The notes under the pieces were generated by a model that had not been told where the DNA came from, searched no databases, and saw only the letters and a list, made by a program, of their open reading frames with translations. A stretch of DNA of 64,000 nucleotides from Leadbetterella sp. (GTDB lineage: Bacteria > Bacteroidota > Bacteroidia > Cytophagales > Spirosomataceae): positions 1 through 64,000 of the forward strand of contig JAHBUH010000006.1 of the NCBI GenBank assembly GCA_019638185.1. The letters are read 5' to 3'. This document shows positions 44,062 through 53,790 of this stretch, piece after piece (the stretch's first letter is position 1; each line of letters starts with the position of its first letter). The position numbers and the translations under genes are program-made.

Positions 44062-45024
44062 TTACTTTTTAATGACTTTTCCGCTATCGGTGATTAAGAT
44101 ATAGCGGTATTGGGGAAACTGCCGGAGGAGCCGGATGCCCGCTGTTTTACCCAGAACCATAACGGAGGTGCTGAGGGCGTTTGAAAACTCGGCGGTGGGG
44201 CCGGTGACGGTTACGCTGGTGAGGCCGGTGGAGGGGTAGCCGGTTTTGGGGTTAATGATGTGCGAATAGCGTTTGCCGTGAATTTCGGTGTATTTTTCAT
44301 AACTGCCGGAGGTGGCCACGGCGGCTTCCTTTATTTTGAGTACTTTGAGTATTTTCTGGGGTTTGAAGGGGTTATAAACGCCTATTTTCCACACTTTGCT
44401 GCCGGGAGGCGTTCCCCAGCTGGAAAGGTCACCGGAGGCATTGACTATTCCCCCCTGCACGCCCAGCGCCTGCATCAGCTCCCGCCCTTTGTCTGCGGCA
44501 TAGCCTTTCCCGATAGACCCGAAACCGATCTTCATGCCGGGTATAGCCAGGTAAATGGTAGAGGCTGCGCTGTCCAGGACGATATGCCGGTAGCCCACCC
44601 GCTCTACGGATTTACGGATGGCTTCTTCGGCGGGCATTTCGGTCATGCTGCCGTCAAAACGCCACAGCTTATCCATGGCGGCTATGCTGATGTCAAATGC
44701 GCCCTCCGATAGTTCAGAGTACCGGAGGGCACGGCGGGTCAGTTCCAATACTTCCCGGTCTACTTTGACGGGCCGGATGCCGGCGTTCCGGTTCACCTCC
44801 GAGACCTGTGTCTGGGGCCGCCATTCCGAGATCAGGTTTTCAATGCGGTCTATCTCACTGATCACCTGCTGAAGGTGTTCATGCGCCAGGGCGGAATCTT
44901 TTTCCACCAGGGTCAGTTCAAACACCGAGCCCATCAGCACGGTGGTTTTTTTAAATACCTGCTGCGAAAAGCCGCTGGTCAGGCTGAAGAGGAGGAAGCA
45001 TACGGTCAGATGAATGCGCATCAT
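44062..45024 (-). CDS. apbE: FAD:protein FMN transferase ApbE
   Basis: Start at 45024 (MMRIHLTVCFLLFSL) gives a signal peptide and ~320 residues; the longer frame from 45081 reaches into the preceding gene. ApbE transfers FMN from FAD to a Ser/Thr of exported proteins in a Mg-dependent reaction. Family motifs are clear: GFGSIGKGYAADKGRELM, GGIVNASGDLSSWG, and ATSGSYEKYTEIHGKRYSHI followed by INPKTGYP. It lies downstream of a TonB receptor on the same strand; the nearby DUF2271 protein is the best candidate substrate. Confidence 0.92.
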   Translation of the reverse strand: MMRIHLTVCFLLFSLTSGFSQQVFKKTTVLMGSVFELTLVEKDSALAHEHLQQVISEIDRIENLISEWRPQTQVSEVNRNAGIRPVKVDREVLELTRRALRYSELSEGAFDISIAAMDKLWRFDGSMTEMPAEEAIRKSVERVGYRHIVLDSAASTIYLAIPGMKIGFGSIGKGYAADKGRELMQALGVQGGIVNASGDLSSWGTPPGSKVWKIGVYNPFKPQKILKVLKIKEAAVATSGSYEKYTEIHGKRYSHIINPKTGYPSTGLTSVTVTGPTAEFSNALSTSVMVLGKTAGIRLLRQFPQYRYILITDSGKVIKK

Positions 45025-45080
45025 CGCTGATTTTGAGGGATGAAAATAGGCATTATCCGGCAGCCGGGAAAATATTTGCA

Positions 45081-47408
45081 TTAAATCCTGTCGTCATTGG
45101 CATTGCTGGATTTTCCGCGCTTCATTTCTTTATTGTTTCCGAAACGGTAATTCAGCGATACACCCACCCGCCGGGTATCGGAATAGGCCCTGGAAGTGAC
45201 GTAGGCATTGGTGATATTAGTACTGAAGCTACGGTTTTTCCAGGAGTGGAAAATATCATCCAGGGAAACGCCCAGGCTGGCCTTATCGTTCAGGAATTTG
45301 TATTGAAGCCCCAGGTTCATCATAAACCGGCCTTTGGTGACCAGCTGGCCGTTATAGTCTTTAGTGGCGTAATTTACATAGTGCCAGGCCGAGAGCTTAT
45401 CGGATATTTTGAAGTTATTGGTCAGCTCACCGCGAAGCACATTAATGCTGTAATCCAGGTTTTCCACATAGAGCTTTCCGCGTAAGCCGACGTGCGCCAG
45501 CCGGGCTCCGTAATTGAAGCTCCACCACTTGGTGAAGTTATTAGATACAAACACGTTAAACATATACATGTACCCTTCAGCAATGTTATCCTGTTTGGTG
45601 TAGAAGATATTATCAATGGTTTCGGTGGTAGGCAGAATCACGTCTTTAAAGGGATTATAGTGTAATCCTACCCGCAGGCTGGTAGAATAGCGGTATTCCA
45701 GCTCGTACCGGCCCTGGATCTGCGGATTTAACTCCGGGTTCCCGGTGGCGTAATTATACGGATCGCGATACTGCATAAACGGGTTCAGGTACAGGTAATA
45801 GGGCCGTACCAGGCGCCGCAGCGTGGTAAAGGTCAGCGTATTTTTACCGGCAGAGTCCAGTTTATAACGGAGAAACAGGTTATGGAATACATTTACATAG
45901 TTCCGGTCAAAGCCAGACCGGGGCACCACCTCGTTACCCAGCTGGGTGCCTTCCGCATGCGTGGTTTCGGCGCGTAAGCCGGCTTTAATACTCCACCGTT
46001 TAAACTCCCGCTGCCCGCTCACGTAGGCGGCATTGATGTTCTCGTGGTAGAGGAAATGGTTAGACCGGGACCAGTCGGTTTGAAAACCCCCTTCGGTATG
46101 GCCTGCGTAGCGGTTATCGTTATCATTATCCATAAAAGACGCTTTGAGGCCGGCTTCCAGGTTACCTTTTGTGATGGGGTGAATGTAGTCGAGGGAAGCG
46201 GAACGGGTCCGTATCCGGGTAGCCAGCACGTAGCGGAACTCATCGCTGCCTACGTTTTCAAAGTTCTGGACAGCATCACTTAAATAGCGGACCTGGTTTA
46301 CTTCCAGTGAAAGCTCCCGCTTTCCGAATTTTTGGGTGAGATAGACCGAGGCCCCGTCATAGGTCTTGGTTTCCTGGTTATTATTCAGCGTGGTTAAGGG
46401 GTGGAGAGCTTCCCGGTTTTCTATGCTCCGGTAGGAGGGGGCGTTCGGCTGACTGTTCCGGTAGAAAATGCCCATGGTGGTTTTATTGGAAAGGAAATAA
46501 TCCAGTCCGCTGTGAAAACTCAGGCCCCGGGAGCGGGAGTCATTGCGTAATTCCTGGTTTACCTGGTAATTTTCTTTCAGGAAGCGCGTTTGCCGGGATT
46601 CCACGTCTTCGTAGCGGTCGTTAAAATACCCACCGGAGGCGTAGACGTGGATCTTGCGGAGGTTATAGTTCAGGCTGAGGCCGTCGTAGTTTCTCCAGTA
46701 ACGGCCGGCATTGTGCAAGAGGTTTACGCTGCCGGCCCAGCCGGCCTTCCGGCTTACCCGGAGCTTCAGGTTAATGATGGCTCCGCCGGCCGCATCGTAT
46801 TTGGCGGGCGGGTTATCAATGAGTTCTATTTTTTCGATGTCGCTGGCTGAAAGCGACTTCAGGTAATTTTCCAGGTCTTTGCCGCTCAACTGGGAAGGCC
46901 GGCCATTGATCAGTACGGATACGTTCTGCTTACCGTTCAGCGAGAGGGTATTGTTAATGACACTTACCCCCGGCGTTTTTTCCAGGAGGGAATAGGCATT
47001 ACCGGTAGCGGCGCCGGGCATGGCGTCTACGTTAATGATGGTGCGGTCTATTTCATTTTCGATCATCGGTTTTTTACCCACAATGGTCACTTCAGACAGG
47101 TTTATGGCTCCGGATTCTTCCAGGGGGATACCGGGGAAATCAAAAGGAGGGTTTACGGGTGCTGTCTGGTAGGGATTAAAACCCAGGGCACTGATTTTAA
47201 GGAAGTACGTTTTGGAAGGGACTAATCCCTCAAACTGAAACCGGCCCAGGCTATCGGTGAATTTTCTCTGGATCAAAAGGGTATCCGACATCAGCAGAAC
47301 CGTGGCGCCCGGCAGGGGTTCCTTATTTTTACTTTGTACAAGGCCCGAGATATCCTGGGCGTTTAAAGCCCCGGAAAACAGGAGCAGGAATAATAACTTT
47401 TTCATCAT
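45081..47408 (-). CDS. TonB-dependent receptor, outer-membrane beta-barrel family
   Basis: The 775-residue protein has a signal peptide, a regulatory-like domain (ISGLVQSKNKEPLPGATVLL), a plug (EKTPGVSVINNTLSLNGKQN, LSASDIEKIELIDNPPAKYD) and a barrel ending VGVSLNYRFGNNKEMKRG, with a basic tail after the last strand. It has no STN domain and no SusD partner. With ApbE, PepSY-flavodoxin reductase and DUF2271 genes nearby it most likely imports a metal chelate such as a ferric siderophore; this is inferred. Confidence 0.9.
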   Translation of the reverse strand: MMKKLLFLLLFSGALNAQDISGLVQSKNKEPLPGATVLLMSDTLLIQRKFTDSLGRFQFEGLVPSKTYFLKISALGFNPYQTAPVNPPFDFPGIPLEESGAINLSEVTIVGKKPMIENEIDRTIINVDAMPGAATGNAYSLLEKTPGVSVINNTLSLNGKQNVSVLINGRPSQLSGKDLENYLKSLSASDIEKIELIDNPPAKYDAAGGAIINLKLRVSRKAGWAGSVNLLHNAGRYWRNYDGLSLNYNLRKIHVYASGGYFNDRYEDVESRQTRFLKENYQVNQELRNDSRSRGLSFHSGLDYFLSNKTTMGIFYRNSQPNAPSYRSIENREALHPLTTLNNNQETKTYDGASVYLTQKFGKRELSLEVNQVRYLSDAVQNFENVGSDEFRYVLATRIRTRSASLDYIHPITKGNLEAGLKASFMDNDNDNRYAGHTEGGFQTDWSRSNHFLYHENINAAYVSGQREFKRWSIKAGLRAETTHAEGTQLGNEVVPRSGFDRNYVNVFHNLFLRYKLDSAGKNTLTFTTLRRLVRPYYLYLNPFMQYRDPYNYATGNPELNPQIQGRYELEYRYSTSLRVGLHYNPFKDVILPTTETIDNIFYTKQDNIAEGYMYMFNVFVSNNFTKWWSFNYGARLAHVGLRGKLYVENLDYSINVLRGELTNNFKISDKLSAWHYVNYATKDYNGQLVTKGRFMMNLGLQYKFLNDKASLGVSLDDIFHSWKNRSFSTNITNAYVTSRAYSDTRRVGVSLNYRFGNNKEMKRGKSSNANDDRI

Positions 47409-47613
47409 ATTTTATTTTTCTGCAAAACTGGCGGGGGCTGCAGGGCGGCGCAATTTCAAAGGACAGACAGCGGCGTGATCATGACGAAAGCCCGGATTTC
47501 GGGTTTAAAGCATTTTTATCATTAAAATCCGGATGTATGTCCTGATTTTCGGGCTTTTTGTCATCTTTGTTAGAAAGACAGGGGGAAGAGGGTCACCTTT
47601 GTATAAAAAGACG

Positions 47614-48618
47614 ATGTTACAGCTTCTGAAAAAATATGGAATTTGGTTAGCGCTTCTGGGCATCCCGCTCTGGAACATCTTCAATATGATCTTTGCGCCC
47701 ATGGGCATTGAAGAGGAAGAGTCTGTGGCTACGGGTACGGTGATTTTGTTTTACCTGGGACTGTATATCGGGCACAGTGTGGCACGCATGTATTTTAAAG
47801 ATTCGCTGGAGGTCTCGTCCACCACTACCCTTCGGGGCTCGGCTGCCCTGGTGACGGTGACCCTGATATTCATCGGGCTGGTCCGGTATAGCCGGTATTC
47901 TCCCCATGCGGCTTCCAATGCCTTTTTGATTATTTTCTGTTCTTTTCTCCTGGCTATCCTCCTGGGGTTGGCGGGTACTGCTTTCCGGCTGGTTTCGCGG
48001 AATAAGCTCCAGGCTTCCGAGTCGATGGCCCTGGCCAGTAAAAGTGAAATGCAGCTCCTCCAGTCGCAGCTCAGCCCGCATTTTCTCTTCAATACGCTCA
48101 ATAATCTCTACGGCCTGTCGCTGGAAAAAAATGAAAAACTGCCGGAACTGCTCCTGAAACTGTCGGACCTGCTGCGGTATTCGGTGTACCAGAAGGGCAA
48201 TGCTTTTGTGCCGCTGAAGGAGGAGATCAGCTACATCCGGAATTACATTGAGTTTGAGAAGATTCGCCTGGATGACCGCCTGGATCTGACCTTGCATCTT
48301 GATGAGCCGGGGGAGCTGGAGATAGCGCCCATGCTGCTGATCGTGTTTGTGGAAAATGCCTTCAAGCATTCCAAAAACACTACGGACGCCCAGGTGGTGA
48401 TGGAAGTGAACCTGCGGGTGTGGGAAGGGAATATCCTGTTTTCGGTGTATAATACGTATGACGGCGCGTCCCGGCCTAATTTATTGAACAAAGAGAGCGG
48501 CCTGGGACTGGAAAACGCCAAACGCCGCTTAGCGCTGCTTTATCCCGGCCGGTACGAGTATAATGTGGAAGACACCGGCCATACGTATAAGGTGCTTTTA
48601 CAGCTAAAAAAATCCTGA
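47614..48618 (+). CDS. LytS/YehU-type sensor histidine kinase
   Basis: The start at 47614 (MLQLLKKYGIWLALLG) places the first helix normally; the frame is open from 47533. About four transmembrane helices fill residues 8-140. The His_kinase domain has LLQSQLSPHFLFNTLNNLYG with the phosphorylated His, and the ATPase domain has PMLLIVFVENAFKHSKN and ESGLGLENAKRRLALLYPG. It pairs with the LytTR response regulator that starts 1 base downstream. It is divergent from the TonB receptor gene, so it may control that cluster. Confidence 0.91.
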   Translation: MLQLLKKYGIWLALLGIPLWNIFNMIFAPMGIEEEESVATGTVILFYLGLYIGHSVARMYFKDSLEVSSTTTLRGSAALVTVTLIFIGLVRYSRYSPHAASNAFLIIFCSFLLAILLGLAGTAFRLVSRNKLQASESMALASKSEMQLLQSQLSPHFLFNTLNNLYGLSLEKNEKLPELLLKLSDLLRYSVYQKGNAFVPLKEEISYIRNYIEFEKIRLDDRLDLTLHLDEPGELEIAPMLLIVFVENAFKHSKNTTDAQVVMEVNLRVWEGNILFSVYNTYDGASRPNLLNKESGLGLENAKRRLALLYPGRYEYNVEDTGHTYKVLLQLKKS

Positions 48619-48619
48619 A

Positions 48620-49306
48620 ATGAACTGTTTAATTGTAGACGACGAGCCCATTGCCCGTAAAATCCTGGAAAATTACTGCGGCCACTTCCCGGAGTTAAAA
48701 GTGGTGGGCCTGGCCGCTAATGCCCTTGAAGCGCGTAGTATCCTGGAGAAACAGAAGGTGGATGTGCTGTTCCTGGATATCAATATGCCGGTATTGGACG
48801 GGATGTCTTTCCTGAGAACCCTGAAGACCAGACCCCGCGTGATCCTTACCACGGCCTATAAGGAGTATGCTCTGGAGGCGTTTGAGCTGGACGTGGTGGA
48901 TTACCTGCTGAAGCCGTTTTCACTGGAACGGTTCATGGTGGCGCTGGATAAGGCGCGGCCTGTGGGTGTGGCTCCGGGAGAGGAAGAAAGTGGGGAGGCT
49001 GCTGTTTTTCTTCGTTCGGAAGGGAAGATCTATAAGGTGGCTTTCGCGGATATCGTGTATGCGGAGGCAAGCGGGAATTATACGCTGGTGATTACGGAGA
49101 GCCTTTCGCTGAAGTCGCCGGTGACGTTCAGCTATTTTGAAAGCCTGCTTCCGGGGCGGGGTTTTGACCGGATCCACCGGTCATTTATCATTAACCGGGA
49201 TAAGATCACTCATATTGAGGGCAACCGCCTTTTTCTGGGAACGCATGAGGTGCCCCTGGGGCAGAATTACCGGGAGGGGTTTCTGAAGAGTTTGGGACTT
49301 TCCTGA
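48620..49306 (+). CDS. LytTR-family response regulator
   Basis: The 228-residue protein has a receiver domain (LIVDDEPIARKILENYCGHF; phosphorylation Asp in VDVLFLDINMPVLDGMSF; Lys in DYLLKPFSLERF) and a C-terminal LytTR DNA-binding domain (DIVYAEASGNYTLVITESLS, FDRIHRSFIINRDKITHIEG). It is the partner of the kinase encoded 1 base upstream. Target sites are likely in the divergent gap before the TonB receptor gene. Confidence 0.93.
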   Translation: MNCLIVDDEPIARKILENYCGHFPELKVVGLAANALEARSILEKQKVDVLFLDINMPVLDGMSFLRTLKTRPRVILTTAYKEYALEAFELDVVDYLLKPFSLERFMVALDKARPVGVAPGEEESGEAAVFLRSEGKIYKVAFADIVYAEASGNYTLVITESLSLKSPVTFSYFESLLPGRGFDRIHRSFIINRDKITHIEGNRLFLGTHEVPLGQNYREGFLKSLGLS

Positions 49307-49397
49307 AAACTTTAGTGTACTTTGTGCCTGTGCTTTGCGCAAAAATATATTACACATAGAACACAGAGGGGGTTTAAGAGATTAGATTCTATTTTTA

Positions 49398-51593
49398 TTA
49401 GTAACAGTCACTAAGGAGCTGGCCCTGTTCTTTGTAGAAGTTCAGTTCCTGCCCGTTTTTCTCCCGGCAAAGTGCATCCAGCACGGCTTCCACGTCTTTC
49501 TGCATGGCCAGGGAACCACAGATCATGATCACGCCCTTGCGGGATAAATGCTCCGCAAAGAAGCCGGCGTCGCTGCGGATCAGGTCCATGACGTAATGCC
49601 GGTTTTCCTCGCGTGAGAAGGCGATCAGGAAATCCGTTAAGCGGCCGGCGGCCATTTCTGCATCGGCAAAATCCCGGTATTGCTGTGAAAGGGTATTGTT
49701 ATGCCGGAACCCGGCGTAAAGACGAAGGGGCACCTGCTTTTTATTTTCGCCGATCATGCCCAGAAAAGGAGCAATGCCCGTACCGTTAGCGATCATCACC
49801 ACGGCCGGAGCCTTAGCGGGCAGGTGGAAGCCTGGATTAATCACCACCCGGGCCGGAATGCTGGCATTTTCCTGCAGGCCATACAGGAACTCCGATCCCA
49901 GGCCACCGGGGTGCAGTTTCACCATCAGCTGGATGTGGCCGTCTTTTTTCCCGATGGAATACAGCCGCTCCCGGCCGTCATTAGCCGGGTAAATGGCCAG
50001 CAGGTCACCCGACCGGAAGGACTGACGCCCCTCTGGCCGGAGCACCACTTTAAAGGTGGCGTTATCTTCCGTGATGTCCGTTTTTTCTATTACTTTGAAT
50101 TTCTTTAGGCCGGTGACTTTAGTGGCGTACACCGCAGGGGTGGTAGAGAGTTCGCACCGGGTTTTGGCACTCCAGGCCCTGATCCAGAGCATGAGGTCTT
50201 CTACCGAGCGGTCATTTACGGTATATAACGGAAGGTGGCGGTTAGCCCAGGGTAATTTCTCCAGTTCCGCGTCGATCTGCCGGGCATAGGCACAGAAATC
50301 CGGGTAGGCTTTGGAGCCAAAGCCGATCACCGAGTAGTTTACCGTCTGGCTGTGCGGAAACCGGGTGAGCAGGTTTTCAAAGTTATTGGCATTGGCAGGG
50401 GCCGTGCCCAGGCCGTAGGTGGAGCTGAAGATCAGGAAATGCCGGGCTTCGGGGAAGTGGGTGAAGCGGTTCATTTCCGTTAAAAATGATTTGTGGCCCA
50501 GGGCCAGCAGCTGCTGGTGGACCTGGTTCGCAAAAGACAGCGTGCTGCCGTTTTCCGTTCCGGTCAGCACCACGTATTCAGCGGTGGACGGGGTAAACCG
50601 GTTTTTTATCTTAGTTCCTTTTCTCCGGAGGGTGATATCAAAACCGGTATATAGGAAAAACAGGATATTCAGGGAAGCAAAACCCAGGATAACCGCCCAC
50701 AGCGCGCTGGTACGGCCCGTATGCAGGTTCAGGCTGAGCTTTTCCAGCACCAGGCTGTAAGGGTAACGGATCTCTTCCACCACCTGGCCGGTGACCTGGT
50801 TTACGGAGAGCTCCCGGTCTTTCAGTTTCAGCACGTAAAATTCTTCGGGGTCATCCGCCATAAACGGAAACTCGATCTTCTCTACCTCCGCCAGGCGGGT
50901 TTCCCGGAAAACCGGAAATTCAGCCAGGGTTTTGGTAGGGGCGTCTTCTTTAGCTTCATGGGTGATGGTGCGGTTTTCTTCTTCCACCAGGCCTATCCGT
51001 ACCATGAAGAGGTAGGTGCCGGTCAGGGCCAGGATGAGCACCGGGACCAGGAAAATACGCCCGCTGACCACGTGAAAGTACTGGGAAAAGAAGTCCCGGT
51101 TTATTTTGGCAAAGAAGTTCTTCAGGCCCTGCTGGCGCTTGGCAATGAGGATGATGCCGGTAATAGTGATCAGGAACAGCAGGAAAGACACCAGCCCGAT
51201 GATGATCCGGCCCGTTTCTTTCAGGAAGAGGGAGCGGTGCAGGGCAATGTTCCACTGGATGAAATCGCTTTGAGGTTTTACCTCGCCTAAAATTTCCCCG
51301 TTTTTCGGGTTAATATAGGCGTTTACCGCGTTACCGTCCTGGTCTGTGGCTTCAATGGAAACGAAGCCGTTATGATCTACATTCAGCCCGGTGATCTCGG
51401 GATAAACCTCCCACAGCACCGGGAGGGTCTGCGAGAGGTTCAGGGTATCAAAATCACGTACTTTGTAATTTTGTGTTTTTTCATTGACGGCCCCTATGGC
51501 CAGGATGACCCCGGTAACCGAAAGTATCAATAAAAACAAGGAGGATACCAGCGCCAGCGCCAGGTGGGCATACCTCCAGATGGATAAGGTCAT
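49398..51593 (-). CDS. PepSY-flavodoxin-ferredoxin reductase transmembrane oxidoreductase
   Basis: The 731-residue protein has a PepSY-associated TM part (~1-325, with helices near 8-33, 133-152, 175-197 and 294-317), a flavodoxin domain (~335-475, LTGTENGSTLSFANQVHQQL), and an FAD/NAD(P)H-binding reductase part (~490-731, RERLYSIGKK, VVMIANGTGIAPFLGM, VIMICGSLAMQKDVEAVLD). It should pass electrons from NADPH across the inner membrane to an extracytoplasmic acceptor. It overlaps the DUF2271 gene by 4 bases, so that product is the likely acceptor. Related proteins are annotated as iron-uptake or sulfite-reductase-like flavoproteins. Confidence 0.9.
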   Translation of the reverse strand: MTLSIWRYAHLALALVSSLFLLILSVTGVILAIGAVNEKTQNYKVRDFDTLNLSQTLPVLWEVYPEITGLNVDHNGFVSIEATDQDGNAVNAYINPKNGEILGEVKPQSDFIQWNIALHRSLFLKETGRIIIGLVSFLLFLITITGIILIAKRQQGLKNFFAKINRDFFSQYFHVVSGRIFLVPVLILALTGTYLFMVRIGLVEEENRTITHEAKEDAPTKTLAEFPVFRETRLAEVEKIEFPFMADDPEEFYVLKLKDRELSVNQVTGQVVEEIRYPYSLVLEKLSLNLHTGRTSALWAVILGFASLNILFFLYTGFDITLRRKGTKIKNRFTPSTAEYVVLTGTENGSTLSFANQVHQQLLALGHKSFLTEMNRFTHFPEARHFLIFSSTYGLGTAPANANNFENLLTRFPHSQTVNYSVIGFGSKAYPDFCAYARQIDAELEKLPWANRHLPLYTVNDRSVEDLMLWIRAWSAKTRCELSTTPAVYATKVTGLKKFKVIEKTDITEDNATFKVVLRPEGRQSFRSGDLLAIYPANDGRERLYSIGKKDGHIQLMVKLHPGGLGSEFLYGLQENASIPARVVINPGFHLPAKAPAVVMIANGTGIAPFLGMIGENKKQVPLRLYAGFRHNNTLSQQYRDFADAEMAAGRLTDFLIAFSREENRHYVMDLIRSDAGFFAEHLSRKGVIMICGSLAMQKDVEAVLDALCREKNGQELNFYKEQGQLLSDCY

Positions 51594-52066
51594 TGAACTT
51601 TACTTAATTTCACAAAACGGATGTAACCGGTACCTTCGGCGCGCTCGGCCAGGGCTTCGGGCGTTACGTCGATCTCCACATCCTTTACGTGGTATTTCTG
51701 CTCTTCCACGGCTGATTCAAACCGCAGCTTGTAACCTTTGTTTAATTTGGAATCGTCTATCTCGATGGTGCGCATGGCGCGGTCGCCGCCGTTAATGGAA
51801 GCGCCGGTTACGGCGTTCAGTTTGCTTTTCGCTTTGGTTTCAAACTTGTGCCATTCTTTCAGGGTGTTATACCACTTCTTATCGGGGCCCAGTACGGAGA
51901 GGGTCTTTTCGTAGCCTCCCTGGGGATTGATCAGGGAAACCACTACGTAAGCGGGCTCTCCCTTGTAGCTGACCATCTGGATCATGCACTTGTATTTTGA
52001 CGACTGGGCGTCTGCGCTCAGCGAACATATACCCGCCAGCAGGGTAATAAGCAGTATTTTTTTCAT
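51590..52066 (-). CDS. DUF2271 periplasmic protein, candidate flavinylated electron carrier
   Basis: The 158-residue protein has a signal peptide to about residue 20 and a single DUF2271 domain. LNAVTGASING at 83-93 resembles the [S/T]GA[T/S] target of ApbE in FMN-binding domains, which makes Ser90 a possible FMN-ester site; this is inference. It lies between the ankyrin gene (4 bases upstream) and the PepSY reductase gene (4-base overlap) and would carry electrons in the periplasm, for example to ferric chelates brought in by the TonB receptor. Confidence 0.78.
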   Translation of the reverse strand: MKKILLITLLAGICSLSADAQSSKYKCMIQMVSYKGEPAYVVVSLINPQGGYEKTLSVLGPDKKWYNTLKEWHKFETKAKSKLNAVTGASINGGDRAMRTIEIDDSKLNKGYKLRFESAVEEQKYHVKDVEIDVTPEALAERAEGTGYIRFVKLSKVQ

Positions 52067-52070
52067 CTTC

Positions 52071-53552
52071 TTATTTCAGGAAATCAATGGATACGTTATT
52101 CGTCTTCAGGAAATCGTTTTCTTTGGCCAGGTCATACGGCGTTTCGTCAAACTCGGTTTTCAGGCTTTTTTTGGCCCCCAGGGAGATCAGGGTTTTCAGG
52201 ATCTTGTCGTCTTTGGCGATCAGCGCCGCCTTGTGCAGGGGCGTATTGCCGTCTTTGTCCTGCCCGTTAATATCTGCCCCCAGCTCGGCGGCCTTCTGGA
52301 TGAGGTTCAGGTTTTCTCGGGCTACCGCCAGGTGAAAGAGTGTAGTGCCGTCTTTTTGCGGAGCGGAGATGTTCAGGCCGGCATTTTTCAGGATTTCCAG
52401 TTTTTTCGCAAAATCCTCGGTTTGCTGTGCCTGGGGCCGCTCGCGGTAGGACTCGAACCAATAGTACACCAGGTTATTGCCGTCGGCATCCGTCACCCGG
52501 CTGTCGGCTCCTTTTTGCAGCAGCAGGGAAACCACTTCCGGTGAGCTGTAGGCCACGGCGCGGGTCAGGGCCGACTGCCCTTTATCATTCACGGCATTGA
52601 TATTTTTAACTTTGGAGAGGAGGGCTTCCAGGTACTTGATATCACGGCCCGAAGCGGCCAGGATCAGGGGCGTGTTACCGTCGTTATCGGCTTTATTAGG
52701 GTCTACCCCCTTTTCCACGAAATAGTTCAGCACCTCCAGGTCAGGGCGGCGAACCACCTGGTGCAGCATGTTAGCCCCGTCTTTATTGATGGTTTTCGGG
52801 TCCAGCTTCAGGGTTTCCACGAAGTATTTGTAGGTGTCTATAGCCGATACCCCGGGTTTAGTTCCCAGGGAAGCGAAAAACAGGGCGTTACCGGTAGGCT
52901 TGATGCCTTTTTTGATCAGTTTCTCTACCAGCTCACGGTTACCGGAACGGGCGGCGTAGTCGGTAGCGGTACGGCCAAACTCGTCTTTGTCAGAAAGTGA
53001 CATGCCCTTGGATATAAAATAGTCGGTCAGGGTCAGGTCCGGGTCAGACGCAATGCCCAGCATCAGCAGGGTGGCGCCGCCTTCATAGCGCTGTTTGGGA
53101 TCTACACCCGCTTTGAAGAGGGCGTCATACACGGCCGTGTTTTTATTGCCGCCGGCTGCTGCGTAGGCGGTAATGGGTGTGCCGTAGCTGTCGGCGTAAT
53201 GAATATCGGCTCCCTTTTGGATGAGGAGTTTAACCAGCTCTGCATTTCCACCTGATGCCGCCCAGTGCAGGTAAGAACGGCTATGGTGCGTCTTTTTAGC
53301 CACACTGTTTCCTTCCTGGCTGAGCAGGAATTCCATGATGTCCAGGGGGGCATTGTTAAAAATGGCGGTAGTGACCGCATCCCAGGAGCCGGCGTTCTGC
53401 TGCGAGGGGCTGTTTCCTTTGGCGATCTCCGCTTTTACGGCGGCCAGATCAGGCTTGGCTTTCCAGAAATCAGCGCTCATCAGGGTATTCACTTGTTGAG
53501 CATTTCCGTAAAATGATGAAAACAAGAATACTATAAGGAATATTTTTCTCAT
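52071..53552 (-). CDS. periplasmic ankyrin-repeat protein
   Basis: The 493-residue protein has a signal peptide ending near YGNAQQ and about ten ankyrin repeats filling residues ~70-480, for example SYLHWAASGGNAELVKLLIQ, KGQSALTRAVAYSSPEVVSL and DKDGNTPLHKAALIAKDDKI. Ankyrin repeats are protein-binding scaffolds. It opens the operon with DUF2271 and PepSY reductase genes and may hold the electron-transfer partners together in the periplasm. Confidence 0.9.
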   Translation of the reverse strand: MRKIFLIVFLFSSFYGNAQQVNTLMSADFWKAKPDLAAVKAEIAKGNSPSQQNAGSWDAVTTAIFNNAPLDIMEFLLSQEGNSVAKKTHHSRSYLHWAASGGNAELVKLLIQKGADIHYADSYGTPITAYAAAGGNKNTAVYDALFKAGVDPKQRYEGGATLLMLGIASDPDLTLTDYFISKGMSLSDKDEFGRTATDYAARSGNRELVEKLIKKGIKPTGNALFFASLGTKPGVSAIDTYKYFVETLKLDPKTINKDGANMLHQVVRRPDLEVLNYFVEKGVDPNKADNDGNTPLILAASGRDIKYLEALLSKVKNINAVNDKGQSALTRAVAYSSPEVVSLLLQKGADSRVTDADGNNLVYYWFESYRERPQAQQTEDFAKKLEILKNAGLNISAPQKDGTTLFHLAVARENLNLIQKAAELGADINGQDKDGNTPLHKAALIAKDDKILKTLISLGAKKSLKTEFDETPYDLAKENDFLKTNNVSIDFLK

Positions 53553-53790
53553 AAGACCAGTAGAAAATTGTTAATTTTATTTATATTAATTCTAAACAAT
53601 GTGCGAAACTATGAAAAAAACCATTGGAATAAAAAAATGCAGGTAAGTTGTTTATAATTTTTTTGTAAGCCGGAAAAGCGGCTCATGCGTGTTTATACCC
53701 TTTTGGGGAGGTTTCGAAAAAAAAAGTGAAATAAAAAGGGATTAAAACCTGTGCTTTTCTTCATTGGTATACATCGGCATTGTAAACTCT

